Part shown: piece after piece, positions 50,629 to 59,188 of the stretch | Layout: each line of letters starts with the position of its first letter | Numbering within the stretch: position 1 is the first letter of the stretch | Assembly (NCBI RefSeq): GCF_001517625.2 | Contig: NZ_LN999828.1 | Span: 1,628,303 to 1,692,302, forward strand | DNA: 64,000 bases | Direction: 5' to 3' | Origin: Clostridium sp. AT4 | GTDB lineage: Bacteria; Bacillota; Clostridia; Lachnospirales; Lachnospiraceae | Translations under genes and position numbers: made by a program | Notes under the pieces: generated by a model | Databases searched by the model: none | Told to the model about the DNA's origin: nothing | The model's input: the letters and a program-made list of their open reading frames with translations, nothing else

Positions 50629-51873
50629 ATGGCATTACATGTTATGGATGAAGCCAGCCGCTGCCTTGGCTGCAAAGTTCCCCAGTGTCAAAAGGGCTGC
50701 CCCATCAGCACTCCGATTCCCCAGGTGATCCGCCTCTTAAAGGAAGGGAAATTAGATGAGGCCGGGCAGATGCTCTTTGAAAATAATCCGCTGACCACTG
50801 TGTGCAGTCTGGTCTGCAACCATGAAAATCAGTGCGAGGGCCACTGCGTTTTGGGACGCAAGGGTGCTCCGGTCCATTTTTCAACCATTGAAAGCTATAT
50901 TTCCACCACCTATGCCAACAAAATGACAAAGGGGCCGGCTCCATCAAACGGCATCCGTGCAGCGATCGTCGGCTCCGGCCCTGCCGGCCTGACCATCGCA
51001 GTGATTTTGGCACGGTACGGCTATGATGTGACTATCTTTGAGGGTAAGGACCAGATCGGAGGCGTACTGCGCTACGGCATTCCTGAATTCCGCCTTCCAA
51101 AGTCTGTTCTGGACGATTTCAAATACCGCCATCTGGATCTGAAAGGCATCAAATTCCGGCCAAACACCCATATCGGAGGGGCAATCGGTATTGACGACCT
51201 CTTCCGCGACGGCTATAAAGCTATTTTCGTAGGAACCGGTGTATGGAAGCCCAATGCCCTTCATATCAAAGGCGAAACGCTGGGACATGTGCACTTTGGA
51301 ATCAATTATCTGAATAATCCTGACAGTTACTGCCTGGGCGAACGGGTTATTGTGATCGGAGCGGGGAATGCCGCTATGGATGTGGCAAGAACCGCCATCC
51401 GAAAAGGCGTACGCTATCTGACCTGCTTTTCCATCACAAAAAAGGTGGCAGCCAGCCACCATGAATTCAGCTATGCCCAGCTGGAGGGAGTTCAGTTTGA
51501 ATACAACAAGGCTCCTGTGGAAATCACAGATGAAGGAGTAATCTTTAAGGATATGGCCGAGGATGAAGAAGGCCGTCTCACCGAAATTCCCGGAAGCGAA
51601 ACCCTTTACCCCGCTGACAGCGTGATTATTTCCATCAGTCAGGGTCCACAGAACCGGATTGTCAACACCACTGAGGGACTGGCTGCTGATGCCAAAGGTC
51701 TTTTGGTGGCAGATGAAACCGGTCATACCACCCGTCCCGGCATCTTTGCCTCCGGAGATGTGGTAAACGGTGCGCGGACAGTGGTGGAAGCCGTAGCCCA
51801 CAGTAAAATTGTGGCCGAATCCATGCATCAGTATATGCAGAGCCTGAAACAGACAGAAGAGGCACCTGATTAA
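50629..51873 (+). CDS. GltD/NfnB-like NAD(P)H flavoprotein oxidoreductase
   Basis: Iron-sulfur flavoprotein related to the glutamate synthase small subunit, 414 residues. The N-terminal cysteine-rich domain (CLGCKVPQCQKGCPI and CSLVCNHENQCEGHCVLG, residues about 11-80) binds Fe-S clusters; FAD-binding VGSGPAGLTIAVILARYGY is near 117, the NAD(P) loop IVIGAGNAAMDVARTAIRKG near 240, and a second FAD segment GIFASGDVVNGARTVVEAV near 370. No large subunit is nearby, so it may serve as a free NADPH dehydrogenase (for glutamate or sulfur/thioredoxin-type acceptors). AGAAAGGAAA precedes the start. It converges on the phosphoesterase with a 4-base overlap. Confidence 0.93.
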   Translation: MALHVMDEASRCLGCKVPQCQKGCPISTPIPQVIRLLKEGKLDEAGQMLFENNPLTTVCSLVCNHENQCEGHCVLGRKGAPVHFSTIESYISTTYANKMTKGPAPSNGIRAAIVGSGPAGLTIAVILARYGYDVTIFEGKDQIGGVLRYGIPEFRLPKSVLDDFKYRHLDLKGIKFRPNTHIGGAIGIDDLFRDGYKAIFVGTGVWKPNALHIKGETLGHVHFGINYLNNPDSYCLGERVIVIGAGNAAMDVARTAIRKGVRYLTCFSITKKVAASHHEFSYAQLEGVQFEYNKAPVEITDEGVIFKDMAEDEEGRLTEIPGSETLYPADSVIISISQGPQNRIVNTTEGLAADAKGLLVADETGHTTRPGIFASGDVVNGARTVVEAVAHSKIVAESMHQYMQSLKQTEEAPD

Positions 51874-52568
51874 GGAAGAATCCGTTCCGGTTTAAATTTC
51901 AGATAATCAGAGGACACCAGACGGTAATTCACCCCGTCTACATTTCCCAGAAAACTGTCCTGAAAGCGGTCTTTCCCATGGCAATGAGCGTAAATCACCT
52001 GATCTGCCCCATATTCTAGCGCCATCCGGGTAAAACCGCTTTCCTCTTCTCCAATACTGGTAGGCGGATAGTGAAGAAACTGAATAAAAGAGGTATAGCC
52101 TGCTGCCACAGCCAGCTCATAGGACAGCCGCAGGCGCTCCAGCTCCCGCTTTACCAGCTTTTCAAAATGCTCCGGGCTGTCCTTTCCCTCATAGCAATAT
52201 CCTTTGGTTCCTACCAATGCCGTATTTCCATAAGAATAAAAATTGTTCTGGAGAAAGAAAAGACGGCCATTATATTTTTCATTCAGCCTTTTTGTCCTTC
52301 CTGCATCCCAGAACATATCGTGATTCCCCCGCAGAAGAATCTTGCGTCCGGGAAGGGACGCAATAAATTCCAGATCAGCCTCTGCTTCCTTTAAATTTCT
52401 CCCCCAGGAGTGATCCCCTGCGAGAACCACTGTATCCCCGGAAGAAATCATCTTATTCCAGTTCTTTTCGATCTTTTTTACATGATCCTTCCATTCTTTT
52501 CCAAATATATCCATAGGCTTGTTGGCCGTAAAGGACAAATGGAGATCACCTATGGCGTACAGGCTCAT
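51870..52568 (-). CDS. Metallophosphoesterase
   Basis: Calcineurin-like phosphoesterase, 232 residues. Metal ligands visible: YAIGDLHLSF (residues 5-14), VVLAGDHSWGRNL near 46, LLRGNHDMFWDA near 75 and IYAHCHGKDRFQ near 202. Family members of this type (YmdB-like) cleave cyclic nucleotides or nucleotides, but the substrate here is unknown. It lies downstream of the DUF523 gene with a 4-base overlap, and of the YxjI gene, so a four-gene operon running 53866 to 51870 is likely. Confidence 0.92.
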   Translation of the reverse strand: MSLYAIGDLHLSFTANKPMDIFGKEWKDHVKKIEKNWNKMISSGDTVVLAGDHSWGRNLKEAEADLEFIASLPGRKILLRGNHDMFWDAGRTKRLNEKYNGRLFFLQNNFYSYGNTALVGTKGYCYEGKDSPEHFEKLVKRELERLRLSYELAVAAGYTSFIQFLHYPPTSIGEEESGFTRMALEYGADQVIYAHCHGKDRFQDSFLGNVDGVNYRLVSSDYLKFKPERILP

Positions 52569-52987
52569 CCTTCACACTCCTCTGCATCCATAAGAGGGAT
52601 TCCACGCTCTTTCAGCTCACGGGCAAAAATTCCCATCCCATCAATCTTTCTCCCTGTAAAGGTACCGTCATAAATCTGGCGTACTCCGCAGGTAGGACTA
52701 CGCGACTGAAGAATGGCAAGGTCAATATCCATATCCTTTATCTGTTCCAGAGCCATTTCCACGCCCTTTCGGTACAGGGCATCTCTGTCCTTTCCTTCCC
52801 TGTCTACCACCCGGCCTCCGGACAGCTCTACAGGCGTACGAGGCGCACCCAGTCCGGTTAAAAGCTCCGGACAGATGGAAATAACCTCCTTATCCTCTAC
52901 AAAACGAAGAACCGCCTCATTTCTGTTATTCTTTCCATTATACTTACAGTTTTCGCCCAGAAGACAGGCGCTGACTAAAACCTTCAT
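52565..52987 (-). CDS. DUF523 family protein
   Basis: 140 residues of DUF523. Conserved segments: VLVSACLLGENCKYNG (with the CLLG..C motif), ISICPELLTGLGAPRTPVEL near 47, and LAILQSRSPTCGVRQIYDG near 96 with the last conserved Cys. The spaced cysteines suggest metal or Fe-S binding. The start at 52987 (TTAGGAGAGTAT ahead) is preferred to an earlier in-frame ATG. It overlaps the phosphoesterase gene by 4 bases and follows the LURP-one gene by 8 bases. Confidence 0.88.
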   Translation of the reverse strand: MKVLVSACLLGENCKYNGKNNRNEAVLRFVEDKEVISICPELLTGLGAPRTPVELSGGRVVDREGKDRDALYRKGVEMALEQIKDMDIDLAILQSRSPTCGVRQIYDGTFTGRKIDGMGIFARELKERGIPLMDAEECEG

Positions 52988-52995
52988 ATACTCTC

Positions 52996-53466
52996 CTAAT
53001 TCCGGGAACATTTTTCCGCATCAATGGCAAGCACCACCATCAGGGCGCAGAGTGCATCCCACTGATCTTCTACATCAATTACGTACGTATCTGTCATGTG
53101 GAAGATTTCCTTTGAAACCGCTGCTGCCAGCCTTCCGTTCCGATCCAGGATCTTATAATCCCATTCCAGAAAATCCCCTTCAATCTGCCAGCCATTGCAG
53201 TCAATGCTGTAGCGCGGCTTAAAAAAGGTCAGCTCCTTACTGATGCAGCCTGCATATTTCTGTCCCAGATACAGCTCAAATCTGGGCAGCATGGTAAAAA
53301 TACGTTCCTTCACCATACCGGCCTCACGTCCCTGACCATCGTATATTTTCAGGCAGTGTCCCCAGGAAAGCTGTCCTTTTACAGTATAGGCAGTGGTTCC
53401 GTCTTCGTAATAGATATCATAGCTGTCAAACCATGAAAACAGTCTCTGCTTAAATATAAGTTTCAT
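52996..53466 (-). CDS. LURP-one-related (YxjI-like) protein
   Basis: 156-residue protein of the LURP-one-related/YxjI family, a Tubby-like beta-barrel with unknown function. Typical phrases: LIFKQRLFSWFDSYDIYYED at the start, KIYDGQGREAGMVKERIFTM near 47, KLIDRN-like KILDRNGRLAAAVSKEIF near 108, and DTYVIDVEDQWDALCALMVV near 130. The ATG at 53466 has AAAGGAGG ahead and overlaps the TGA of the frameshifted gene upstream (ATGA). It begins the tail end of a short operon. Confidence 0.88.
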   Translation of the reverse strand: MKLIFKQRLFSWFDSYDIYYEDGTTAYTVKGQLSWGHCLKIYDGQGREAGMVKERIFTMLPRFELYLGQKYAGCISKELTFFKPRYSIDCNGWQIEGDFLEWDYKILDRNGRLAAAVSKEIFHMTDTYVIDVEDQWDALCALMVVLAIDAEKCSRN

Positions 53467-53845
53467 GCCGCTTCCTCCTTTATCATACAGAATACAAACT
53501 GGCTTCCGAAATGCTCCCACTGCTCCAGCTCTTCTATATAACGGCCCTTCCGGTCCGTTTCTGCCGCCACATACCAGACTCCTGCCGGAAGCTTATCAAG
53601 CTCTGCATCCCGTCTCCGTCATACGTTTGTCCATATACGGGAAGCTCCGAAAGCTCAGCAAGCTGCTCTCCCTGTCTTATACATACAGTCTGTTTCTCTC
53701 GTCTGGTATCCGGGCCGGAGAAAAGTTCTGCCTCCTTTTCATCCGGCAGTCCCAAAGAGGGAATCCGGCAAAAAAATATCCATGCTGCCAGAAAGACCAG
53801 AAGAACAGCTGTACCGTTTCCGACAGTTTTATTTATGGATTTCAT
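53463..53845 (-). pseudogene. Frameshifted membrane-anchored protein gene
   Basis: The reading frame from 53845 (MKSINKTVGNGTAVLLVFLA, one membrane segment) runs as a normal extracytoplasmic chain to about 53610, then becomes unlikely and stops at 53534. In another frame (minus 1) from about 53612 to 53463 a clear protein continues: DAELDKLPAGVWYVAAETD, then RKGRYIEELEQWEHFGSQFV, ending IKEEAA, with its TGA overlapping the ATG of the next gene. A missing G in GGG at 53609-53611 would join the two. It could be a real mutation, a sequencing error or programmed slippage. The complete product (about 127 residues) is not a family I know. A longer N-terminus from 53866 is possible. Confidence 0.75.
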
Positions 53846-53978
53846 CATAGGCATCCATAATTCCATGCTTAACTGCGGTCCGTATCACACGGTATGCAAT
53901 ATAAAAAAACAGCGCGATCATACCGGCCCAGATGGTCAGTGCCATAAGGATTCCAAACAGTCCTCCAATCATATTCAT
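53829..53978 (-). CDS. Small membrane protein, 49 residues
   Basis: Short open frame starting at 53978 after GGAGG (8 bases ahead): it opens MNMIGGLFGILMALTIWAGM, continues through a hydrophobic stretch to about residue 30, and ends in a polar helix (KHGIMDAYDEIHK). The stop TAA lies in the start region of the frameshifted gene, overlapping it by about 17 bases. A single membrane helix followed by a polar tail makes this a plausible real small protein. No function can be assigned. Confidence 0.6.
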   Translation of the reverse strand: MNMIGGLFGILMALTIWAGMIALFFYIAYRVIRTAVKHGIMDAYDEIHK

Positions 53979-54066
53979 ATGCATTTCCTCCTGCAATACA
54001 TCATATTTGTTTGGTACATCTCCATTATAGCATGCTTTTATATTTTACTCCCTTACTTTTTTATTA

Positions 54067-54100
54067 CAAAAAGGCAGCGGATAACATTCCTTCCGCTGCC
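54067..54100 (-). terminator. Terminator after the YibE/F gene
   Basis: Minus strand: GGCAGCGGA/TCCGCTGCC stem (54073-54081 with 54092-54100), 10-base loop, followed by TTTTT. It lies 13 bases beyond the stop of the YibE/F gene. Confidence 0.85.
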
Positions 54101-54112
54101 ATAAAGCACTCT

Positions 54113-55240
54113 TTATTTTTTTCTACAATACACAAACGCAGCAAATATCACAGTAACCGGAACACTGAGAACAATGCCAAAACTGCCGGAAAGCCCCTGC
54201 ATAACTGCAATTCCTATGTTATTTGAGTTGATGATCTGAAGAAATGGCAGATCATAGGCATAATCCATAAGAAGCATCGATACACTGCTTCCTGCAAATG
54301 CCAGAATCAGGGTATTGGAATCTGTTCCCATCATATCCCGTCCTACCCGCATTCCCGACTTCATCAGCTCCAGTCTGGTAATTGACGGATTCTGGTCGCA
54401 GAGTTCTTTCATCGCGCTGGAAATAGACATTGCCACATCCATAACGGCTCCAAGAGAACTGATCAGAAGGCCGGAAAAAAGCAGCCCTCCTATTTTAATC
54501 CCATTTGTTTCGTATAAAGTAAGCAGGCTTTCTATGTCTGATACATTCCATCCGGTAATTCCGGAAAGCTGTGAAAAAACAGTAGCTGTGAAGCCTGCAA
54601 TAATTACTCCCGATAACGTCCCAACAGTAGCGCACAGTGTCTTTTCTCCCGCTCCGCCGATCAGATACATCGTAACCAGCGTGGTCACTGCGCAGATAAA
54701 AACAGCCGTCCAAAACGGTGAATTTCCCAGATAAACAGCCGGAAGATAAACATACACAATTGCACCAAACGTAAAAACCAGCCCTAAGGCTCCGCGCAGC
54801 CCCTTTTTACCGCCTACAATACATAAAATCGCCAGATACAGGACTGCAAAACCAATCATTACGGCTGTCCTGTCCCTGGAATATACGCTTGTGATCACAG
54901 AATCGCCTGCTATGCTTTGAATGACCACCACACGCATCCCTACTGTACACGCCGCTCCAAATAAATATCCGGCGCTGCTGGTTGTGATAAGCTCCTGTCC
55001 TTTTTTTTCGCCGCTTGTCATCCGCACAACCACCGTCTGCTGTCCCACTCTCATGCCGTCTTCCTGAATGTTGTCCTCCAGGATACGTACGACCACTCCC
55101 GTTTCAAAGCTCTGCCCTGTCCGATTGACCAGTCTGATTTTTGAAATATGGTTCAGATTTACGACGGCCAGAGCGCTAAGAAGCACAACGGCCGCCAGGA
55201 TCAGTAATTTTTTTACAGCTAAGTTTTCTATATCTTTCAT
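54113..55240 (-). CDS. YibE/F family membrane protein
   Basis: 375-residue integral membrane protein of the YibE/F family, unknown function. After an N-terminal signal/anchor (LLILAAVVLLSALAVVNL), an exported beta-rich stretch with KIRLVNRTGQSFETGVVVRI and GQELITTSSAGYL precedes at least seven membrane segments (about 120-370). The family motif SLGAVMDVAMSISSAMKEL near residue 256 and GRDMMGTDSNTLILAFAG near 305 are conserved. It follows the secreted phosphatase by 7 bases on the same strand and ends in a terminator. Confidence 0.9.
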   Translation of the reverse strand: MKDIENLAVKKLLILAAVVLLSALAVVNLNHISKIRLVNRTGQSFETGVVVRILEDNIQEDGMRVGQQTVVVRMTSGEKKGQELITTSSAGYLFGAACTVGMRVVVIQSIAGDSVITSVYSRDRTAVMIGFAVLYLAILCIVGGKKGLRGALGLVFTFGAIVYVYLPAVYLGNSPFWTAVFICAVTTLVTMYLIGGAGEKTLCATVGTLSGVIIAGFTATVFSQLSGITGWNVSDIESLLTLYETNGIKIGGLLFSGLLISSLGAVMDVAMSISSAMKELCDQNPSITRLELMKSGMRVGRDMMGTDSNTLILAFAGSSVSMLLMDYAYDLPFLQIINSNNIGIAVMQGLSGSFGIVLSVPVTVIFAAFVYCRKK

Positions 55241-55247
55241 TTCCCTG

Positions 55248-56801
55248 TTATCTGCTGCCTGTCTTGTGAATGGTAAAGGTATTGTCTATTGTCTCTACCT
55301 TTCCATTATCCGTAATCTGATAACTGGTAATCTTGAAATCATCATAAGTAAGATTGATCACAGAATAGCTGGGGAGCCAGTTCTGGCTTCTTACCTCAAT
55401 ATAATCCTGCTGGGTATTTGTAAGCTCATAATATTTGGATCCGGATGCAGAGTTAGCCGTCATATACAGCGTTCCCTTAGGATTTGTTACAACGGACTGA
55501 CCGGAACCTTCGATCGTATAACAATGGTTATCCTGGGCAAAGGCTTCCTTTAAGGCTGCCGACGGCTCATCCTCCGGATACAGCGCAATAGACTCATCTG
55601 TATTTACATTATAGGCGTGATCCCAGTCATAGTCACTGCCTGTTTCATCCAGACGGAATTCATACGCGCCATGCGTTTTTCCATCCCCATAAAGCAGCTT
55701 AGAACGGCTGTATGTATGGTCATGTCCCTGCAAAACCACATCTACATCATATTTGTCAAATACAGGCGTCAGCTGAGTACGGAGGATCATACCGTCTGTA
55801 TCGGAATGATCCAGACCGGATCCGTAAATATCCTGATGGATCGTAACAATACGCCACTTTGTATCAGGGAAATTCTCTACCGCCTGTTTAATGGCCTGCT
55901 CATGTTCTGCCACATTGTAATTATTCGTATTTAAAACAATAAACAAACCCGGGCCATATGTATAGTAATAATCCCCGCCGGCCTCAGTCATGCCTAAATT
56001 GGTAGGATTGGGATTATTAAAATGATAGCTGTAGTCTTTATTTAAAGAGTCATGGTTTCCGATGGTAGTGGCTACCGGAAGGCTCTTTAACGCGCTTGCG
56101 GATAGGTATGCAGCATACTCTTCTTCCTTAGGCTTTCCGGTTTTATTCACCTGATCACCAGCAGAAATCACAAAATTAAGATCAGGGTTTTCTGCCAGGG
56201 CAATATCCAGCGTACGATCCCAGCCAAATCCATCATTACGGGCCGCAGTGTTCGCTGCGCCTGGATCCGCTGACAGCTTACCCTCTCCCTGGGGCTGTCC
56301 CTTTGAAGCGCCCACCTGCGGATCGCCGACGTAAAGAATATTTACATTGCTGAAGCTGCCCGTTTTATAAACCTCTGCCGGAGTCCTGACGCCGTTTTTT
56401 TCAACAGAATAGTAATATGTACTGTTCTCTTTCAGTCCGTCTACAGTCACATAATTGTAAGAATAAACTTTTCCACCTGTAAGGTTTGTATCCACACCAG
56501 ATGCCTGACCTTCCCAGGCCATTAAGTCATCTGCGTCCATTCCAAAATATACCACCGGAGTTGCATTTTCGCCCTCGCTATACCATGCAAAATTCAGCTG
56601 AGACGCTGCCGCTCCCGGAGTAAGGGATACCTGAGTATAGTCATTTGCCATCTGCTCCCACTGTCTGGTCCACGCCTGCCATTCTGCACTCCCTCCGGTT
56701 ACGGATGAGTCATTGTAATGGACAGTCGCAGCCCACACCTGATGACCGCCTACAGCCAACGCTCCGACCAGAATTCCGGCCATAACTCTCTTCTTTTTCA
56801 T
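55248..56801 (-). CDS. Secreted metallophosphatase (purple acid phosphatase-like)
   Basis: 517-residue exported phosphoesterase. A signal peptide (KKKRVMAGILVGALAVGGHQ..) is followed by a fibronectin-III-like purple acid phosphatase N-domain (about 35-135, VYSYNYVTVDGLKENSTYYY) and a metallophosphoesterase domain: VGDPQVGAS near 158, FVISAGDQVNKTG near 210, TTIGNHDSLNKDYS near 245, VTIHQDIYGSG near 317 and VVLQGHDHTYSR near 357. The metal ligands are all present. Its role is probably phosphate release from organic esters outside the cell. YibE/F gene follows. Confidence 0.92.
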   Translation of the reverse strand: MKKKRVMAGILVGALAVGGHQVWAATVHYNDSSVTGGSAEWQAWTRQWEQMANDYTQVSLTPGAAASQLNFAWYSEGENATPVVYFGMDADDLMAWEGQASGVDTNLTGGKVYSYNYVTVDGLKENSTYYYSVEKNGVRTPAEVYKTGSFSNVNILYVGDPQVGASKGQPQGEGKLSADPGAANTAARNDGFGWDRTLDIALAENPDLNFVISAGDQVNKTGKPKEEEYAAYLSASALKSLPVATTIGNHDSLNKDYSYHFNNPNPTNLGMTEAGGDYYYTYGPGLFIVLNTNNYNVAEHEQAIKQAVENFPDTKWRIVTIHQDIYGSGLDHSDTDGMILRTQLTPVFDKYDVDVVLQGHDHTYSRSKLLYGDGKTHGAYEFRLDETGSDYDWDHAYNVNTDESIALYPEDEPSAALKEAFAQDNHCYTIEGSGQSVVTNPKGTLYMTANSASGSKYYELTNTQQDYIEVRSQNWLPSYSVINLTYDDFKITSYQITDNGKVETIDNTFTIHKTGSR

Positions 56802-56915
56802 AACATTTCCCTTCTTCTTTTAGTTTTCAGGCCTGCTATTCCCTGATAAATATAAGTATAGAAAGGAAATGTAAAATTTACTATCAGGTTTATGTATGAA
56901 ATACATCAATTTTTG

Positions 56916-57773
56916 TTACTCTTTTCCTGTTTCCGGCAAAAACAGCTCTCCGGCTGCTTTTGCATGACTGACAAACAGATGCCGTATCAGTTCAATTTCT
57001 CCCAGTCCTTTTAAAACACAGCTGACTTCATATCCGGCCCTTTCAAATTTCCTTTTCCAGGATCCTTCTTCGTCTCCTGCCATATCATTGTTTGCATGGT
57101 CTCCTGCCACGATCATAAGCGGCTGAAGTACAACCTTCTTATAGGATCCTTTTTTCACTTCCCTGAGTACATCTTCAATAGACGGCTCCGCTTCTACAGT
57201 CCCTATATAATAATTCGTAAACCCCTTTTGCAGGAGAATACTCTGAAGCTTTTTATATACCTGATTAGCTTCTGCCTCTGTACCGTGTCCCATAAAGCAA
57301 ACAGCTGTCTCACCATCATCATATTCCTTTGTATCTTCGGTAATAGCGCGGATCACTGTTTCAAAATCTTCCTCTGATGTCAAAAGCGGCTCTCCCACAG
57401 CCATGTATTCAAATAATGCCCTGTACTCCGATGCTTCTTCAGCCAGATCCTGGTATTCAAATCCCTTCATCATATGTGTAGGCTGAATGATCAGTGTTTT
57501 TACACCATTCTCTACCGCATGCTTTAAAGCATCTCTTACATTATCAATAACCAGATTTTCTTTTTGTTTTACCCGGTTAATAATAATCTGACTTGTAAAA
57601 GCCCGATGCAGGATATATTCCGGCATAGCGCTCTCCATATCTCTTTCTATGGCTTCAATGGTTCTTTCTCTTGTGTTTTTGTAGCTGGTTCCAAAACTGA
57701 CTGCCAGCAGTTCCCGTTCTCCTGTTTTATTCTGATTTGTACCCTTGATTTCCGATACTGTTTTCAGATTCAT
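56916..57773 (-). CDS. cbiK: Sirohydrochlorin cobaltochelatase CbiK
   Basis: Inserts cobalt into sirohydrochlorin for anaerobic cobalamin synthesis (or iron for sirohaem). 285 residues with the two catalytic histidines at His163 (CFMGHGTEAEAN) and His226 (MIVAGDHANNDMAGD), and the N-terminal AVSFGTSYKNTRERTIEAI segment. An N-terminal Lys/Glu-rich stretch of about 20 residues precedes the core. No other cob/cbi gene is close. It follows the amidohydrolase after 72 bases on the same strand, so possibly in the purine operon transcript. Confidence 0.92.
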   Translation of the reverse strand: MNLKTVSEIKGTNQNKTGERELLAVSFGTSYKNTRERTIEAIERDMESAMPEYILHRAFTSQIIINRVKQKENLVIDNVRDALKHAVENGVKTLIIQPTHMMKGFEYQDLAEEASEYRALFEYMAVGEPLLTSEEDFETVIRAITEDTKEYDDGETAVCFMGHGTEAEANQVYKKLQSILLQKGFTNYYIGTVEAEPSIEDVLREVKKGSYKKVVLQPLMIVAGDHANNDMAGDEEGSWKRKFERAGYEVSCVLKGLGEIELIRHLFVSHAKAAGELFLPETGKE

Positions 57774-57845
57774 TCGTTCATTCTCCTGTTGTGTTTTTAA
57801 TGAGTATTTACAGTTTAATGGAAATCATTTTTTCTGTCAATTTTT

Positions 57846-59186
57846 TTACAGCCGATGCAGCTCCTGCATCTCGCCAAAGGCACTTCTTCCCATACAGTCT
57901 GAAAGTTCTCTTCTGATCGACTCAAAATCCTCATAAACCAATTTTTTATCCTGAACCAGGCAGGTACCTGCCACATATACATCTCTCACATTGGATGCAT
58001 TGGCACTGTAAACCAGGGCAGAATAGGGATCGTAAACAGGAAACATATTGGGAGAATCTGTTTCCACCAGTACCAGGTCTGCTTCTTTGCCAGGTTCAAT
58101 AGAACCTGTTTTTTCTTCCAGTCCCAGAACCCTGGCTCCCTGACGGGTCGCCATGGAAACAATATCTTTTGCAGGCATGGCACTTCTATCATGGCTGTCG
58201 TTTTTCTGAAATCCGGCGCACAAACGCATCTGCGTAAAGAGATCCAGAGTATTGCCGCTGGCCGGTCCATCTGTTCCAAGGCCTACCGAAACACCTTCCT
58301 TTAACAGCTTAAGCACCGGTGCTACTCCCTTCGCCGCCTTGGCATTGGAGCCGATACAGTGACACACTCCGCTTCCTCTCTGCCTTAAAATTTCTATGTC
58401 ACGATCCGTCAGATGGATGCAGTGAGCTGCAGCCGTTTGATCCGAAAGGACCCCCAGCTGATCCAGGTATCCAACCGGCGTACAGCCCCGTGTTTGTGCC
58501 AGCCAGGTCATCTCGTAATCCATTTCTGCTGCATGAAGAGTAAATGGTACCTGATTGGCAGTATCAAGTTCCCAGGCTTTTTTCAGAATCTGCGGACTGC
58601 AGGTATTAGTAGCATGAGGTGCAGCACATCCACTGATACGTGGATGCATTCTGTATGTTTCTATCAGTTCTTTTGCCATACTCAGAGACTGATCTGCATC
58701 AGAAGCGTCACATCCGCCTTCATCCATTAATGTCTGTCCGGCAATTCCCCTGATTCCTGTCTGATCCATAACCTGAGCTACAGCAGCCTCAAAATAATAC
58801 ATATCCATTACGGAAGTAACTCCGGACAGCAGCAGCTCGCAAATTGCATAGCGGCTGGAAAGTGCTGCCATTCTCCGGCTCATAGCCTTCTGCTCCATTG
58901 GAAGCAGAAACACACGAAGCCGGTCTTTACAGTCATCGCCCAGTCCCCGAAATGGAATCATTCCCAGATGGCAGTGTGTATTAACCATACCAGGCATAAG
59001 AATTCCTCTTTTTCCGTCTTTTATCTGCCAGCCAGCAGCTCTTAATTCTTCTGTTGTCTCCTTCAGATCACAGGAAGGCCCTGTCTCCAGAATCTTCGTA
59101 CCTTCTATTTTCACATAGCCGTCAGGAAACACCTCCATATCAGAATTCATTGTAATGATAATAGAGTTAGTGATTATGGTTTTCAT
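57846..59186 (-). CDS. Amidohydrolase (SAH/MTA deaminase or chlorohydrolase-like)
   Basis: Metal-dependent deaminase-type amidohydrolase of the ATZ/TRZ group, 446 residues. Motifs: VNTHCHLGMIPFRGLGDD near residue 68 (metal HxH and the substrate FRG..D motif of MTA/SAH deaminases), ITLHAAEMDYEM-type FTLHAAEMDYEMTW near 219, AAAHCIHLTDRDIEIL near 252, and VGLGTDGPASGNTLDLF near 304 (metal Asp). It lies 2 bases after adenine deaminase, so it is co-expressed with it. Substrates could be purine-like: SAH, MTA, guanine or a related heterocycle. Confidence 0.9.
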   Translation of the reverse strand: MKTIITNSIIITMNSDMEVFPDGYVKIEGTKILETGPSCDLKETTEELRAAGWQIKDGKRGILMPGMVNTHCHLGMIPFRGLGDDCKDRLRVFLLPMEQKAMSRRMAALSSRYAICELLLSGVTSVMDMYYFEAAVAQVMDQTGIRGIAGQTLMDEGGCDASDADQSLSMAKELIETYRMHPRISGCAAPHATNTCSPQILKKAWELDTANQVPFTLHAAEMDYEMTWLAQTRGCTPVGYLDQLGVLSDQTAAAHCIHLTDRDIEILRQRGSGVCHCIGSNAKAAKGVAPVLKLLKEGVSVGLGTDGPASGNTLDLFTQMRLCAGFQKNDSHDRSAMPAKDIVSMATRQGARVLGLEEKTGSIEPGKEADLVLVETDSPNMFPVYDPYSALVYSANASNVRDVYVAGTCLVQDKKLVYEDFESIRRELSDCMGRSAFGEMQELHRL

Positions 59187-59188
59187 CT

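Noticed and set aside
53829-53978. A second frameshift in a T-run of the small membrane protein gene
   Set aside because: On recounting, the run has seven T on the minus strand and the 49-residue frame is continuous from ATG to TAA.
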